Source: Brachypterus glaber
Lineage: Eukaryota > Arthropoda > Insecta > Coleoptera > Kateretidae
DNA length: 64,000 nucleotides
Direction: 5' to 3'
Assembly (NCBI GenBank): GCA_958510825.1
Contig: OY294048.1
Coordinates: 26,112,680 to 26,176,679 of the forward strand
The notes beneath the pieces were generated by a model. That model was given only the letters and a program-made list of their open reading frames with translations. It had not been told where the DNA came from and ran no database searches. Positions within the stretch are counted from its first letter, which is position 1. Every line of letters starts with the position of its first letter. The translations under genes and the position numbers were made by a program. This document shows positions 19,100 to 30,047 of the stretch, piece after piece.

Positions 19100-22000
19100 A
19101 TTCCTAGGAGCATGGGGGGGGAGACACTCCACGTACATAAATACATACACGCAGACATAAACAGGTCTAGACAAACAAAACCCAGAGCCCTTAAAATAGT
19201 CACCTGGAACGCTGATAGCCTCAATTCAAAAAAACCGGAACTCATAGAATTTCTACATGAAAATCAAATAGATATAGCCCTCATCCAAGAGACTGAACTT
19301 AAACCACATCTTAGGGGTACCATACCCAACTATTCCTGCTACAGTAACGATAGACTCCAGGACCGCAAAGGAGGCACAGCAATCTATATCAAAAAACACA
19401 TATCTCACGATCTTCTACACGCGCCCCCCACACAAAGCGATCAAGTCGAAACTACCTCCATATTCGTCAACATGCACGACAACTCCAAATACAGGATCGT
19501 GTCCCTCTACAAACCCCCAAATAAGGAGGTCAGGCCCGCCGACTTCGAAGGCTACTTTAACGACAATCATCCAACAATCCTAGCCGGAGACTTGAATTGC
19601 AAACACGCCCTTTGGCACTCTAGAACAACTACGGCCAACGGCCGTAGGCTTTACGAAATATTACAACGTAACTATATAATGGTTACCGCACCTGATTCCC
19701 CAACCCACTATGGCCACGGCCTTCCTGATATCCTTGACATCGTTTTGTATAAAAACACGACACTAAACATTAACATCGAACTAAGACACGAACTAAGCTC
19801 CGACCACCTTCCAATCATTATTACGGCAGGAGGCATACCAACCGCAAATCACACCAAAAAAACCGTTTACAACTTCCCCTATATATCCGAACTCCTAGAA
19901 AGCAACACCAAAATCAACCCAATAAACACCGTCCAAGAACTAGATATCGCAGTAACCAGCCTCACCAATACCATAAAATCCGCAATGGACAGCGCCAAAT
20001 TAATCAAAAAAGTAGATATCCAAAACCCACAGGACCTTCCCCGAGATCTCAAAGACCTAATCAGAGAGAAAAACCGACTTCGTCGTGCACGCACCCTTCA
20101 AGACCCCCATATAAAACGCGAAGCAAACAGACTTACCCAGGAAGTCAAAGACCGACTAAACATACCAGCAAATTCCCGCTGGGAGGGAAAAATAAAGTCA
20201 CTCAACCCCCAGGATAGATCACTTTGGAGAATGGCCAAAACCCTATCCCTCGACCACCAACGAGGCATGCCCCCAATTCACGGCCAAAGAGGAGTCGTCT
20301 ACTCCACCTCCGAAAAAGCCGAAGCATTTGCTGACGCAATGCGGAAACAATTTCAACCAAACCCCCAATCCCCCCCGACTCCGACTCCGAATCAGAGACC
20401 GACTCCGAGCCCGACTCTGACGACGAGAACTACGAGCAACTCATGCATGAAAGAGAAATAAACCACATCTATAATAGAGTCACTAACCAAGTCGAAAACG
20501 ACATTATCACCCCCACATCCCCCGAAGAAATCAAACGCATCATCAAAAATCTCCCAAAAAGAAAAGCCCCCGGCCCCGATCAAATACCGAATAAAATCCT
20601 AAAAATACTCCCCCGGAAAACCATTATGGAAATCGTTAACATCGTTAACGCAATGCTCAGACTGCGCCACTTCCCAAAGCCCTGGAAAAACGCAGACGTA
20701 ATAGTAATAAAAAAACCCGGACAAAATCCAACTTTTGCCGAAAGCTACCGCCCCATAAGCCTTCTTTCCTTCCTAGACAAAATAGCCGAGAAAGTCATTC
20801 TAACCAGACTTCAAACTCTAGTTGAAGAACTAAATCTCCTCCCAAACGAGCAATTCGGCTTCCGAAGCAGACACTCCACAGTCCACCAGGTAGCTCGCCT
20901 GGTAGACTCGGTAACGGACGGACTAAATAGGCGTGAACCGCGGGACTGATCCTCCTGGACATCGCAAAAGCCTTCGATAAAGTTTGGCACAAAGGTCTTG
21001 TAGCCAAACTCCACTTTCTCGGCCTCCCCCCAGGCATCACCAAACTCATAGCCTCCTTCCTCAAAGGCAGAGATTTTCAGATAAAAATTGGCGACTGTAA
21101 GTCCAGCACCCGCCGCATCAAAGCTGGCGTTCCACAAGGTTCCCCACTATCCCCTCTTCTGTACAACCTCTTTACCGCAGATATTCCAAAAACACAGGGC
21201 ACTGAAATAGCCCTGTTCGCCGATGACACCGGCATCCTAGCAAAAGCCAGAAACCCCCAGCGCATCCATATCGCCCTCCAGCGCCAAATGGATGCCCTAA
21301 TCAAATGGTTCTCCAAATGGAAAATCAAAGTAAACGCCAATAAAACCAAAGGCATTCTAATCTCCCATTAACTGGGAAAACCATGCCAAATACCTCGGCA
21401 TTACAATCTCCAAAAACCTGACGTGTGATCAGCACGTCAAAAACACCCTCCAAATAGCAAACTGCCGCCTCTCCAAACTCTACCCCTTAATAGGTAGAAA
21501 GAGTCCCCTATCCATTAAAAACAAACTTCTTCTTTACAACCAAACCATAAAGCCGGTACTTCTTTACGGAGCCCCAGTCTGGAACAAAATCACCCTTAAC
21601 AAAGCGCTCTCAGCTAAACTTCAGGCCTTCCAAAACAAGGCACTCAGAATATGCCTCGATGCCCCCTGGTTCATGAGGAACAACCAGATACACAGAGATC
21701 TCGAAATGCCCCTCCTAAAAACGGAAATCATCCGCTACAGCACGTCTTTTATACAAGACAATTTAGATCACCCAAACCCCCTCATTTCAAACTTTCTAGA
21801 TTACGATCACGAAATACACAACACTCACAAAGGATCAAAAACGTCCTCAACCAGTAATGGTACCCACTAATACAGGACAGATGCATTCCCAGAATCAGTG
21901 AGCCAGTCTCACTCTTCCCGCACATCCCTCCTCTCCCTATCCCATCCCTCCTCATCCCCCTCCCACCCACCCCCCAGCGCCAAATCATGACAGATGCAAC
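19100..22000 (+). mobile_element. Jockey-clade LINE, 5'-truncated
   Basis: The element keeps almost all of ORF2 (endonuclease and reverse transcriptase), but ORF1 is absent: the repeat-rich sequence before 19100 is unrelated. Its base composition (C-rich plus strand, C-ending codons) contrasts sharply with the AT-rich host. The 3' UTR is C-rich (CCCTCCTCATCCCCCTCCCA near 21945) and fades out near 22000. No poly(A) tail is evident, so the 3' boundary is approximate. Confidence 0.85.
19130..21870 (+). pseudogene. Jockey-like ORF2: APE endonuclease, reverse transcriptase, C-terminal domain
   Basis: APE domain: ALKIVTWNADSL (about 19190), DIALIQETEL, GGTAIYIKKHI, ILAGDLNCKHALWHSR, PDSPTHYGHGLPDILDI and SSDHLPIII carry the catalytic N, E, D and H. 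An acidic linker of D/S/E repeats follows. RT: KAPGPDQIPNKIL, YRPISLLSFLDKIAEK, EQFGFRSRHSTVHQ, DIAKAFDKVWH, GVPQGSPLSPLLYN and catalytic FADD (about 21216-21227). A C-terminal block around KYLGITISKNL and LYGAPVWNK ends at 21868-21870. There are three frame breaks: at the C7 run 20370-20376 (one base short), near 20940, and near 21368. Otherwise the sequence is well preserved, suggesting recent activity or sequence error at homopolymers. Confidence 0.9.
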
Positions 22001-22159
22001 TCGCATCTGACCTCGGATTCAGATTCAGCGACCCAAAATAGGTAAGAATTGACTAGTCTGGTCTGCCGCACTCGAGATTATTTTTTTTTGTGTGCCGGTG
22101 TTATAGGAAAAACTTTAGTGTGACTTAATTTAACCATATATTTTAAAATACCCTGAATA

Positions 22160-24480
22160 ACATAGATGATATCCGCGCAGATTCAGGCAGGGCTGAGTGC
22201 TTGGGTCACGGATTTGGCTGATTATGTTTTTATGTGTAGCCCACCGATGTTAGAGAAAAACCCCCCGTTTCGAAAATAGGGTTTTTTATTTTTTTTTTTC
22301 AAAATTTTTAAAATTCTCGAAAATGTGACATTAACGTGGAATAACTCAAAAACTGTTTAACCTAGAGAACTGCGGGTTTCGCCTTTAAAAAAATCATATT
22401 TTTTTCTATGAAATTTTATCAAATTAGTTTCGACAGTTTTTTGTTTTTTCAAGATGGCGGTGAAAATTTTTGAGGCTATTTTTCTCAAAAACTCCATTTT
22501 TTATTTTTTTGAAATTTTCAGGATCAACTAATAATTATGTGTACTTCTGATTAAAAATATCAAGAAATAGCACTTTTTTGTTATTTTTTTGCTAGAACCA
22601 ATAATATGGCTAAAAAACAGAATTTTACCAACTTTTTCGAACTTTATTCGCAGTAGGCGTGGAAAAATTCTCGTTTTCTGGTTAAAACTACTGTCTGAAT
22701 GTCCTATTTTATGCCCGTTTCATGATAATAGATTTGTAAGGTATAAAATAATATTGTTAATAATATATTATATTGTTATGATATCCGCGCTGATCCAGAT
22801 AGGGTCACGGATTTGTCTGATTATTTTTTTGTGTGTAGCCCACCGATGACTAAGAAAAATCTCCTCGGGATTTTATTCAAAAACTTCCCGTTTCGAAAAT
22901 ATGTATTTTTTGATTTTTATTAAAAATTTTTAATTTTGTCAAAAATTTGACATTGGCGTGCAATAACTCAAAAACTATTTAACCTAGAGAATTGCGGTTT
23001 TTACCTATAAAAAATTATATTTTTTTTATTAAATCGCATTAATTTAGTTTCGATAGTTTTTTTTTTTTAAACAAAGATCATACTTTGAAACGGGAAAAAT
23101 AATCAGACAAATCCGTGACCCATGTCATCAGCCCTACCTGGATCGGCGCGGATATCATAACAATATAATATATTATTATACAATATTATTGTATACCTTA
23201 CAAATCTATTATCATGAAACGGGCATAAAATAGGACATGCAGACAGTAGTTTTAACCAGAAAACGAGAAATTTTCCACGACTACTGAGAATAAAGTCCGA
23301 AAAAGTTGGCAAAATTCTGTTTTTAGCCATATTATTGGTTCTAGCAAAAAATGCTACTTTTTGATTTTTTTAATCAAAAGTACACATAATTAGAAGTTGA
23401 TACTGAAAATTTCAAAAAATAAAAAATGGAGTTTTTGAGAAAAATTTATTTATGTTTATTTATTTATGTTTATTTTTAACCTCGTACTATTCTACTTAAT
23501 TAAGCATCCCCTAAGTCCAGGACTTGTGTGGGCTAGTAGTAGAGGGAACCACCGGCTTTAATTGACTTTCGAACCAATATATCTAGGGAGTACGCCTTCG
23601 CCAAATTTCAATTATTAATTAACTAAAAAAGGCAATCGGCGCCAGTGAGGTTTAAACTCACGATCATTAGCTCAGTGTCAATGCTATATCAAGGCCTTAG
23701 ACCGCTAAGCTAAACTCCCTAAATTTTTCGCCGCCATCTTAAAAAAAAAAATAAAAAACTGCCAAAACTAATTTAATAAAAAAAATCCCGTGGAAGTTTT
23801 TCTCTAACATCGGTGGGCTAAACATAAAAAAATAATTAGCCAAATCCGTGACCGCAGCCCTCAGCCCTGCATGAATCGGCGCGGATATCATACACAAAAA
23901 ACACAAGATCCATGTCATTTATTTTGCAAAAAAAATAATCAGACAAATCCGTGACCCATGTCGTCAGTCCTACCTGGATCGGCGCGGATATCATAACAAT
24001 ATAATATATTATTATACAATATTATTGTATACCTTACAAATCTATTATCATGAAACGGGCATAAAATAAGACATGCAGACAGTAGTTTTAACCAGAAAAC
24101 GAGAATTTTTCCTCGACTACTGAGAATAAAGTCCGAAAAAGTTGGCAAAATTCTGTTTTTAGCCATATTATTGGTTCTAGCAAAAAAATCTATATTTTGA
24201 TTTTTTTAATCAAAAGTACACATAATTAGAAGTTGATACTGAAAATTTCAAAAAATAAAAAATGGAGTTTTTGAGAAAAATGGCCTCAAAATTTTTCGCC
24301 GCCATCTTAATAAAAAACTGTCAAAACTAATTTAATAAAAAAATCCTGTGAAGGTTTTTCTCTAATATCGGTGGGCTAAACATAAAAAAATAATTAGCCA
24401 AATCCGTGACCCCAGACCTCAGCCCTGCATGACTCGGCGCGGATATCATACATAAAAAACACAAGATGATCCATGTCATT
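22160..24480. repeat. Cluster of a palindromic repeat family, partly duplicated in tandem
   Basis: GATATCCGCGC followed by GGGTCACGGATTTG(G/T)CTGATTAT occurs at about 22168 and 22780. The reverse complement (CAAATCCGTGACC...GGCGCGGATATCAT) occurs near 23105, 23850, 23945 and 24405. The segment 22480-22790 inverts to 23090-23450 and again to 23930-24280, so an about 840-bp block is repeated directly at 23090 and 23930. A SINE interrupts the first of these. Conserved words are CATGATAATAGATTTGTAAG, CAAAAACTCCATTTTTTATT and CCACCGATG. ORFs at 22589, 23103 and 23939 are translations of the same repeat. Confidence 0.85.
23447..23720 (-). mobile_element. tRNA-derived SINE, copy 2
   Basis: Same family as 17887-18152. 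The body is nearly identical; the B box is GTGAGTTTAAACCTC and the A box region TTAGCTTAGCGGTC, both slightly decayed. The tail is (TAAA/CATAAA)n at 23447-23486. It interrupts GAGAAAAAT...AAATTTTTCGCCGCC of the local palindromic repeat; the uninterrupted version is at about 24270-24303. Confidence 0.87.
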
Positions 24481-24659
24481 TATTTTGCCTTTGATGAAGG
24501 TATCTTCCTATATTTAACAAAATTTATATTTAACAGCCATTCCATGATACGCTACCATTCGTACAATATTTTTAAAAAAAATTCCAAAAACTAAAACTGA
24601 TATTAAAGCTGGTATGAAAAATAGAAAGTGCAGATGAGCTAAAATAAAATATATAAAAT

Positions 24660-24975
24660 GCTAACTGACTTCAGAAATCAACGCCCAGCCCAAATCCCTG
24701 GACATAGAAACTTGAAATTTGGATAGTTTGTTCCTTTTATCATGTAAGCACCCACTAAGAAGCGATTTTTTGAAATTCAACCCTTAAGGGGGTGAAACTG
24801 GGGTTGAAAGGTTTTACAAAAGTGGGCGTATCTCAGAGACCTCTTAATCTAGAATCTTCATATTTGGCAAAAATGTTCTTTATCGAAATCAAAAAGATAA
24901 GTGTTTCAGTATTTTTCGATATTCGACCCCTGAGGTGGTAAAAATCGTCATATTGAAGTCGTAAGGGGTTAATTA
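24660..24975. repeat. Left part of a satellite-like array (continues at 27757)
   Basis: It contains the unit words GCGTATCTCAGAGACCTCTT, AATCTAGAATCTTCATATTT, GGCAAAAATGTTCTTTATCG and TTTTCGATATTCGACCCCTG that recur at 27757-29095. The array was split by the DNA transposon at 24976-27753. Confidence 0.85.
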
Positions 24976-25631
24976 AACTATCACACAAAACGAAATTTTT
25001 GAAGCATACTTTTTTTCTAACATAACCTATCTTAAAGCATTTTTTCTCCTGATTCTGAATCTTTTTTCAGATTTGGGCTACGACCGCACAGTTTATATAT
25101 ACAGAGTGTTTTAGAAAAAAAAACACCTTTTTCCAAACTGTAGAATTTATTTTTATGAATATTTTTTAATCAAATTCGGGTCACTTATACAAAAAGGATG
25201 TGCTTTTAAGACTTTGGAAGATTTTTTTAAATATCGACCCCCATTTTTTTTTACACTGAAAAAAAATATTTTTTTTACTGTCAAATTTTCAAAAGATGGA
25301 TTTTTTTTCGTAACCCCAATTAAAACATTATTTATCTGGCTTTATTTTGCTTTTTGAATTTTTAATAGGGAGCATCCAGAAGTGGCGCTACATCAATTTT
25401 AAGTGCGTCAAGACGGAAATTTTAACACCGGTATGAGCGCTATTCAGCGAGCCGGAGCAGTACGTAGCTAGTCGTAGGTGTTTAAACTATAAAAAATACA
25501 GTATTCGTTTATTAAATAAATGATTATACAAAAAAACAATGTATTTAGCTTAATTTTATCTACCAGCCTTAATGGCTTGCGTTAACAAATATATATCTTA
25601 ACCTAAAAATAATGTAAATGTTTCTTACCTT

Positions 25632-26722
25632 TTTTTTTCTTTTGTGTGCAGTTCTATCAACTTCTACTACGGACCAACAGTAATCACCCATCATAGCAGG
25701 ATTTCCTTTTTCCTGATATCGCTTTTCCATATTCGCAATTTGTTGGTGAAATCTTTCACCTTGCTCCTCACTGACGGCGCCGAGATTAGGTGGAAAGTAA
25801 TTCAGATGTGAGGGGGTAATAGAATTTTTTTTGGGTCAACTAGTTTATAACATTATTACAACCTGGTGCAAACGTTTTTCTTTTTTCCCACTTTTTAATT
25901 TTGTAATGCTTTTTTACAGCTCGGCTATCCCATAAGCACAAAAAACAGGAATATTTAGTAAACCCACCTTAAATTCCTAACAAAATTGCTACCATTTTCA
26001 AATCCCCACAAATCTGCCATTTTTGTTCTTCATACTTAATTTCATCCAAAACTATTTTAATATTTTCATATGATTCTTTCATATTTGTAGAATACGCAAT
26101 AGGAATTGAAGGCTTCTTAGCCTTGAACCCAAAAGTTCAGATTTTTCTTTACATAATCCCAAGTCTCGCAACAAACTATCCAGGTCATATTGCTCTAACA
26201 AATGAATTTCATTATAGTCAAATGGCAAATCTTGAGATGTCGCAGTCATATACTCCCCCCCCCCCCATTTCAATATCTTCAGATTCTTCATTTACATTTT
26301 CGTTTATTTCAATATCTTGTTCTTCCATTTCAATATCTTGCTTCAAAACATTTGTGTTACTAACATTTTCTTTTAATTTAGGCAACGTTACAGATTTTAC
26401 ATTAGGATAAACAACGTTACTTTTGCCTTTCCAATTTGGCCCACGCCCAATCTTGGTTAAACAAAAATAGCGATCTTCGTGGTGGTTATAAGGATTATGC
26501 CACAATGCAGAAGTTAAAAACTGAATAGTTGTTATTCATGTTTATGTAACATGAATTACAACACTTGTTGGGTGTCCAGTCCTTTTCCAAATTTAGAATT
26601 CTTCGTCCAAATACCCGTAAGTATGACTTTTTTGTTAATTCTGAAATTGGACGTAAATGTTTATAGCTTTCATAACTTCCACAAACATAGCAGAACTTTT
26701 CCGTAGAATTTAAACAAGGCAT
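25632..26722 (-). pseudogene. Putative DDE transposase of DNA transposon 1 (broken, internally deleted)
   Basis: It starts MPCLNSTEKFCYVCGSYESY, with KCCNSCYINM giving further Cys pairs (zinc-binding candidates). After a frameshift near 26500 come HHEDRYFCLTKIG, VYPNVKSVTLPK and an acidic stretch. Then LPFDYNEIHLLEQYDL and LCKEKSELLGSRL appear. A large internal deletion follows. The frame resumes with PSIPIAYSTNMKESYENIKI, CGDLKMVAILLG (Asp codon 26002-26004), a stop and CFLCLWDSR. After a second deletion it ends with LGAVSEEQGERFHQQIANME (Glu codon 25755-25757) and DYCWSVVEVDRTAHKRK. I recognise this as a repetitive, uncharacterised arthropod protein family. The D, CxxC and E placement and its position between inverted repeats support a transposase role. 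The function is inferred. Confidence 0.75.
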
Positions 26723-26941
26723 AATGACATTAAGGCATTAACTAATGAATATATTATGTTAACATTATATGTTTTAATTTAACTAATGGTGGGGTTAAAA
26801 AAACATCGAAATTACCGGGATTAAAATAAATGATTTATAATTCATTTATTTTAATTCCGGTAATCCCGGTTATTATAATTATTAATAAATACCTGAAATA
26901 AAGTTTGTAAGATTAGGCTAGTTAACATAAACGAATTCAAT

Positions 26942-27137
26942 GGCGCCGATTGCCTTTTTCAGTTAATTAATAATTGAAATTTGGCGATGGCGTACTCCCT
27001 AGATATATTGGTTCGAAAGTCAATTAAAGCCGGTGGTTCCCTCTACTACTAGCCCACACAAGTCCTGGACTTAGGGGATGCTTAATTAAGTAGAATAGTA
27101 CGAGGTTAAAAACAAACAACAACAACAAACAACAATT
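26942..27137 (+). mobile_element. SINE copy 3, lacking the tRNA-like head
   Basis: It begins GGCGCCGATTGCC, matches the body of copies 1 and 2 in the opposite orientation, and ends in a (CAA/CAAA)n tail (27110-27137). The A and B boxes are missing, as expected from 5' truncation during target-primed insertion. It is nested in DNA transposon 1, so it is younger than that element. Confidence 0.87.
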
Positions 27138-27756
27138 AAATGTAATTACCTGAATTACCTGAAATAAAGTATTAAATATTTTTATATACCTGTTAGAAAT
27201 AATTTTTCTAACACAAATAAACACGGCAAAGAAGCGCCATACATAGTTTTAAGGCATATGTACTGTTCCGACACGCTCGAGAGTGCTCCTACCATGCATA
27301 TTGGTGTTAAACTTTTCGACACGAAGCACTGAAAATTAATGTAGCGCCACTGCTAGAAGCTCCCCATTAAAAATTCAAAAAGCAAAATGAAGCCAGATAA
27401 ATAGAGAATGTTTTAATATGGGTAACGTAAAAAAAATCCATCTTTTAAAAATTTGACAGCAAAAAAATTTTTTTTTCAGTGTAAAAAAAATGGAGGTCGA
27501 CATTTGAAAAAATCTTTCAAAGTCTTAAAAGCACATCCTTTTTTTTATAAGTGACCCGAATTTGATTAAAAAATATTCATAAAAATACATTCTACAGTCA
27601 TTTGGAAAAAGGTGTTTTTTTTTTCTAAAACACCCTGTATATAAAAACTGTGCGGTCGTAGCCCAAATCTGAAAACAGATTTGAAATCAGAAGAAAAAAT
27701 GCTTCAAGATAAGATATGTCAGAAAAAAAGTATATTTTCTCTGTGGGACAGTGTTA

Positions 27757-29095
27757 TTTTAATATTAGACCTTTTTAAAAAGTGTGCGTATCTCTTAATC
27801 TAGAATCTTCATATTTAGCGAAAATGTTCCTTATCAAAATCAAAAAGATACGTGTTTTAGGAATTTTCGATAGTCGAACCCTAAATTTGCATTGTTATCC
27901 CACGCGGCTTAATAGCAAGTTTAATATACCGATTAGCAATTACTGTGAGTCGAGACAAGGCCCTATATACAACGGTTTAAAATTATTAACCACTTACCCG
28001 ATGAATACAAAAACGTCAACTTTATGATGTTTACCACCAAATTAAAGGCTTTCCTTAGAGAAAATGTTTTTTACACTCAAGAATTTTTCGCCTTCAACTT
28101 CAAATAATTAGCTCTATACTTGTTTATTAAATTTATATACCTTCTTTTATTTTATGTTACAATATTATTTATTGCTTTAATTATTGTTACTTTAAAATTA
28201 TTTTAAAGTATTTTAATGTATATTTTTAGTATTGTTACTTTCCACTACAATAATTCTGTTATATTTTTTTGTGGAAATAAAAAATCTATTTATCTATCTA
28301 AGGGGGTGAAACGGGGGTTGAAAGGGTTTTAAGAAGTGTGCGTATCTCAGAGACCTCTTAATCTAGAATCTTCATATTTGGCAAAAATATCCTTTATCGA
28401 AATAGAAAAGACACGTTTTTAAGGAATTTTCGATATTCGACCCCTAAGGGGTGAAAGGTTTTTTAAAAAGTGTGCGAATCTCAGAGACCTCTTAATCTAG
28501 GATCTTTATATTTGGCATAAATGTTCTTTATCAAAATCAAAAAGAAACGTGTCCTAGGATTTTTCGATATTCGACCCCTAAGGGGGATGAAAAGTTTTTA
28601 AAAAGTGTGACAGAGACCACTTAATCTTAAATCTTCATTTGGCAAAAATGTTCTTTATCGAAATCGAAAAGATACGTGTTTTAGCCTAAAACTTTTAGGA
28701 ATTTTCGATATTCGACTCCTAAGGGGGTGAAACGGGGGGTAAAAAGGTTTTTAAAAAGTGTGCGTATCTCAGAGACCTCTTAATCTAGAATCTTTATATT
28801 TGGCAAAAATGTTTTTTATCGAAATCGAAAAAGTGCGTCTTTCAGGATTGTTCAATATTCGACTCCTGGGTGTAAAAATCGTCATATTTTAGTCGTCAAG
28901 GGTTAATTATTTTAATATTAAACCTTTTTAAAAAGTGTGCGTATCTCAGAGACTTCCTAATCTAGAATATTCATATTTGGCAAAAATGTTCTTTATCAAA
29001 ATCGAAAAGATTTAGGAATTTTCGACATTCGACTCCTAAGGGGGTGAAACGGGGGTTAAAAAGGTTTTTAAAAAGTGTGCGTATACTTATTTCTG
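27757..29095. repeat. Satellite-like tandem array, units of about 135-180 bp
   Basis: The unit begins GTGTGCGTATCTCAGAGACC (near 27781, 28336, 28470, 28606, 28757, 28937 and 29077), continues AATCTAGAATCTTCATATTT, TTCTTTATCGAAATCGAAAA and TTTTCGATATTCGACCCCTA, and closes with AGGGGGTGAAACGGGGGTTG. Spacing is irregular because of internal insertions and deletions. The array holds a LINE fragment at 27885-28297. Confidence 0.88.
27885..28297 (+). mobile_element. 3' end of a LINE inserted in the satellite array
   Basis: The codons 27988-28107 read NHLPDEYKNVNFMMF and then FLRENVFYTQEFFAFNFK before TAA, which is the usual end of CR1/Jockey-type ORF2 proteins (N-x-LP...K-x3-L...FY-x3-EF). An upstream out-of-frame piece gives YCESRQGPIYNGLKLL. 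An AT-rich 3' UTR ends in TCTATTTATCTATCT. CTAA at 27881-27884 and 28298-28301 flanks it and corresponds to one CTAA in intact array units, so it is probably a 4-bp duplication. Confidence 0.75.
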
Positions 29096-29821
29096 AATAA
29101 CCCTGCATAGATATGTATGTATAAATAAATATAATAATTTTTAATAAAATAATTCTAAATAATATATTTTTAAGGACAAAAATAAATATTTTTAAAAATT
29201 AAATTAGTAAAATTATTTAACCCTTTCTCGGTTAACCACTATCTTTATATACACTAGAACAAACAATTAAAGCATAAAAAAAAAATCCAAATTTTTAATG
29301 ATTTTTCAAATGGCTGTATCTTTGTGAAAAATAGACGTATAGGAGTCATGAAAAAAGCAATTTGAAGCTTGAAGTCTCTAGTTTTGAGATTTTAGGACAA
29401 AATTTTTTTTCGAAAAAATAAGTATCGCGCAATCCTAATGAGTACCGTGAAGAAAAAATTTTTGAATTTTTTTTTGTTTTTGTTTTTGGTCCACGGACTT
29501 AAAAAAAAATTCCGACTAAAGCACTATATGGATTGGATATGTTGTTTATTCGGCTTTAATTGGATTTTTTGTAAGCTTTGATACGATCATTTCTCGCTGA
29601 GCTATCGGACTTTAAATGGAAATGGATCATTTTGTCTTGGATCATCGATATCTCAGCAACCAGTGGTCCCATAGAGAATTGAAGATGGGTTTCAGAATCT
29701 TGAATAAATTCTCTACAAGGTTTGACCATCGTTTTTTTTTTAATTTTCCATTCTTAACAGGATTTTGAAAAATCGCGAAAAAATGGGCTTTTGGAGGTTT
29801 TTTGGAAAATCACGCGCTGAA
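29096..29821. other. Non-coding AT-rich stretch
   Basis: No ORF of interest. A C/G-moderate block near 29560-29680 (GGACTTTAAATGGAAATGGA, ATCGATATCTCAGCAACC) looks like interspersed repeat, but no boundary can be set. Confidence 0.4.
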
Positions 29822-30047
29822 TTTATTTATTTATTATTTATTTATTTACGAGATAAACCCCATTACAAGTATAAAACATAAACTATATGCCATATAAAAT
29901 ATATAAAAAGAAAAACAACTAATTTATAACATGCCAAAGGTATGCCAAAGGTATGATTTAAGCCTATTATAAGAAATATTAAATAATTCTACATTGTAGT
30001 TATTTACTCATCATACGATTTAATGCAGAGTTTACTAAATAATTTGT

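Larger units (their letters stand above)
24976..27753 (-). mobile_element. DNA transposon 1 with long inverted repeats and a transposase-like gene
   Basis: It is 2778 bp. The left end is AACTATCACACAAAAC and the right end, read inward, is CACTGTCCCACAGAG, so the terminal repeat is close to CACTRTCMCACA with the first C mutated on the left. The inverted arms run to about 25440 and 27290 (about 450 bp), sharing AGATTTGGGCTACGACCGCA, AACACCTTTTTCCAAA and TTAAAAGCACATCCTTTTT. The only gene is on the minus strand (25632-26722). A SINE copy (26942-27137) lies inside the element. CAC ends plus a 3-bp duplication are as in CACTA/EnSpm-type (CMC) transposons. Confidence 0.85.
24973..27756. repeat. 3-bp TTA target duplication of the DNA transposon
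   Basis: TTA sits at 24973-24975 and 27754-27756. An unoccupied array unit at 28900-28920 (AAGGGTTAATTATTTTAATA) joins the left flank (GGGTTAATTA) to the right flank (TTATTTTAATA) with a single TTA, so both element ends are fixed by comparison inside this window. Confidence 0.85.

Noticed and set aside
19009..21355. Several minus-strand ORFs opposite the Jockey-like LINE
   Set aside because: They are shadows of the C-rich sense frame, which lacks stops on the other strand.
22589..24166. Three similar ORFs with ILPTF(S/N)(N/D)FI
   Set aside because: All are translations of copies of one palindromic repeat; no protein-like conservation beyond the DNA identity.
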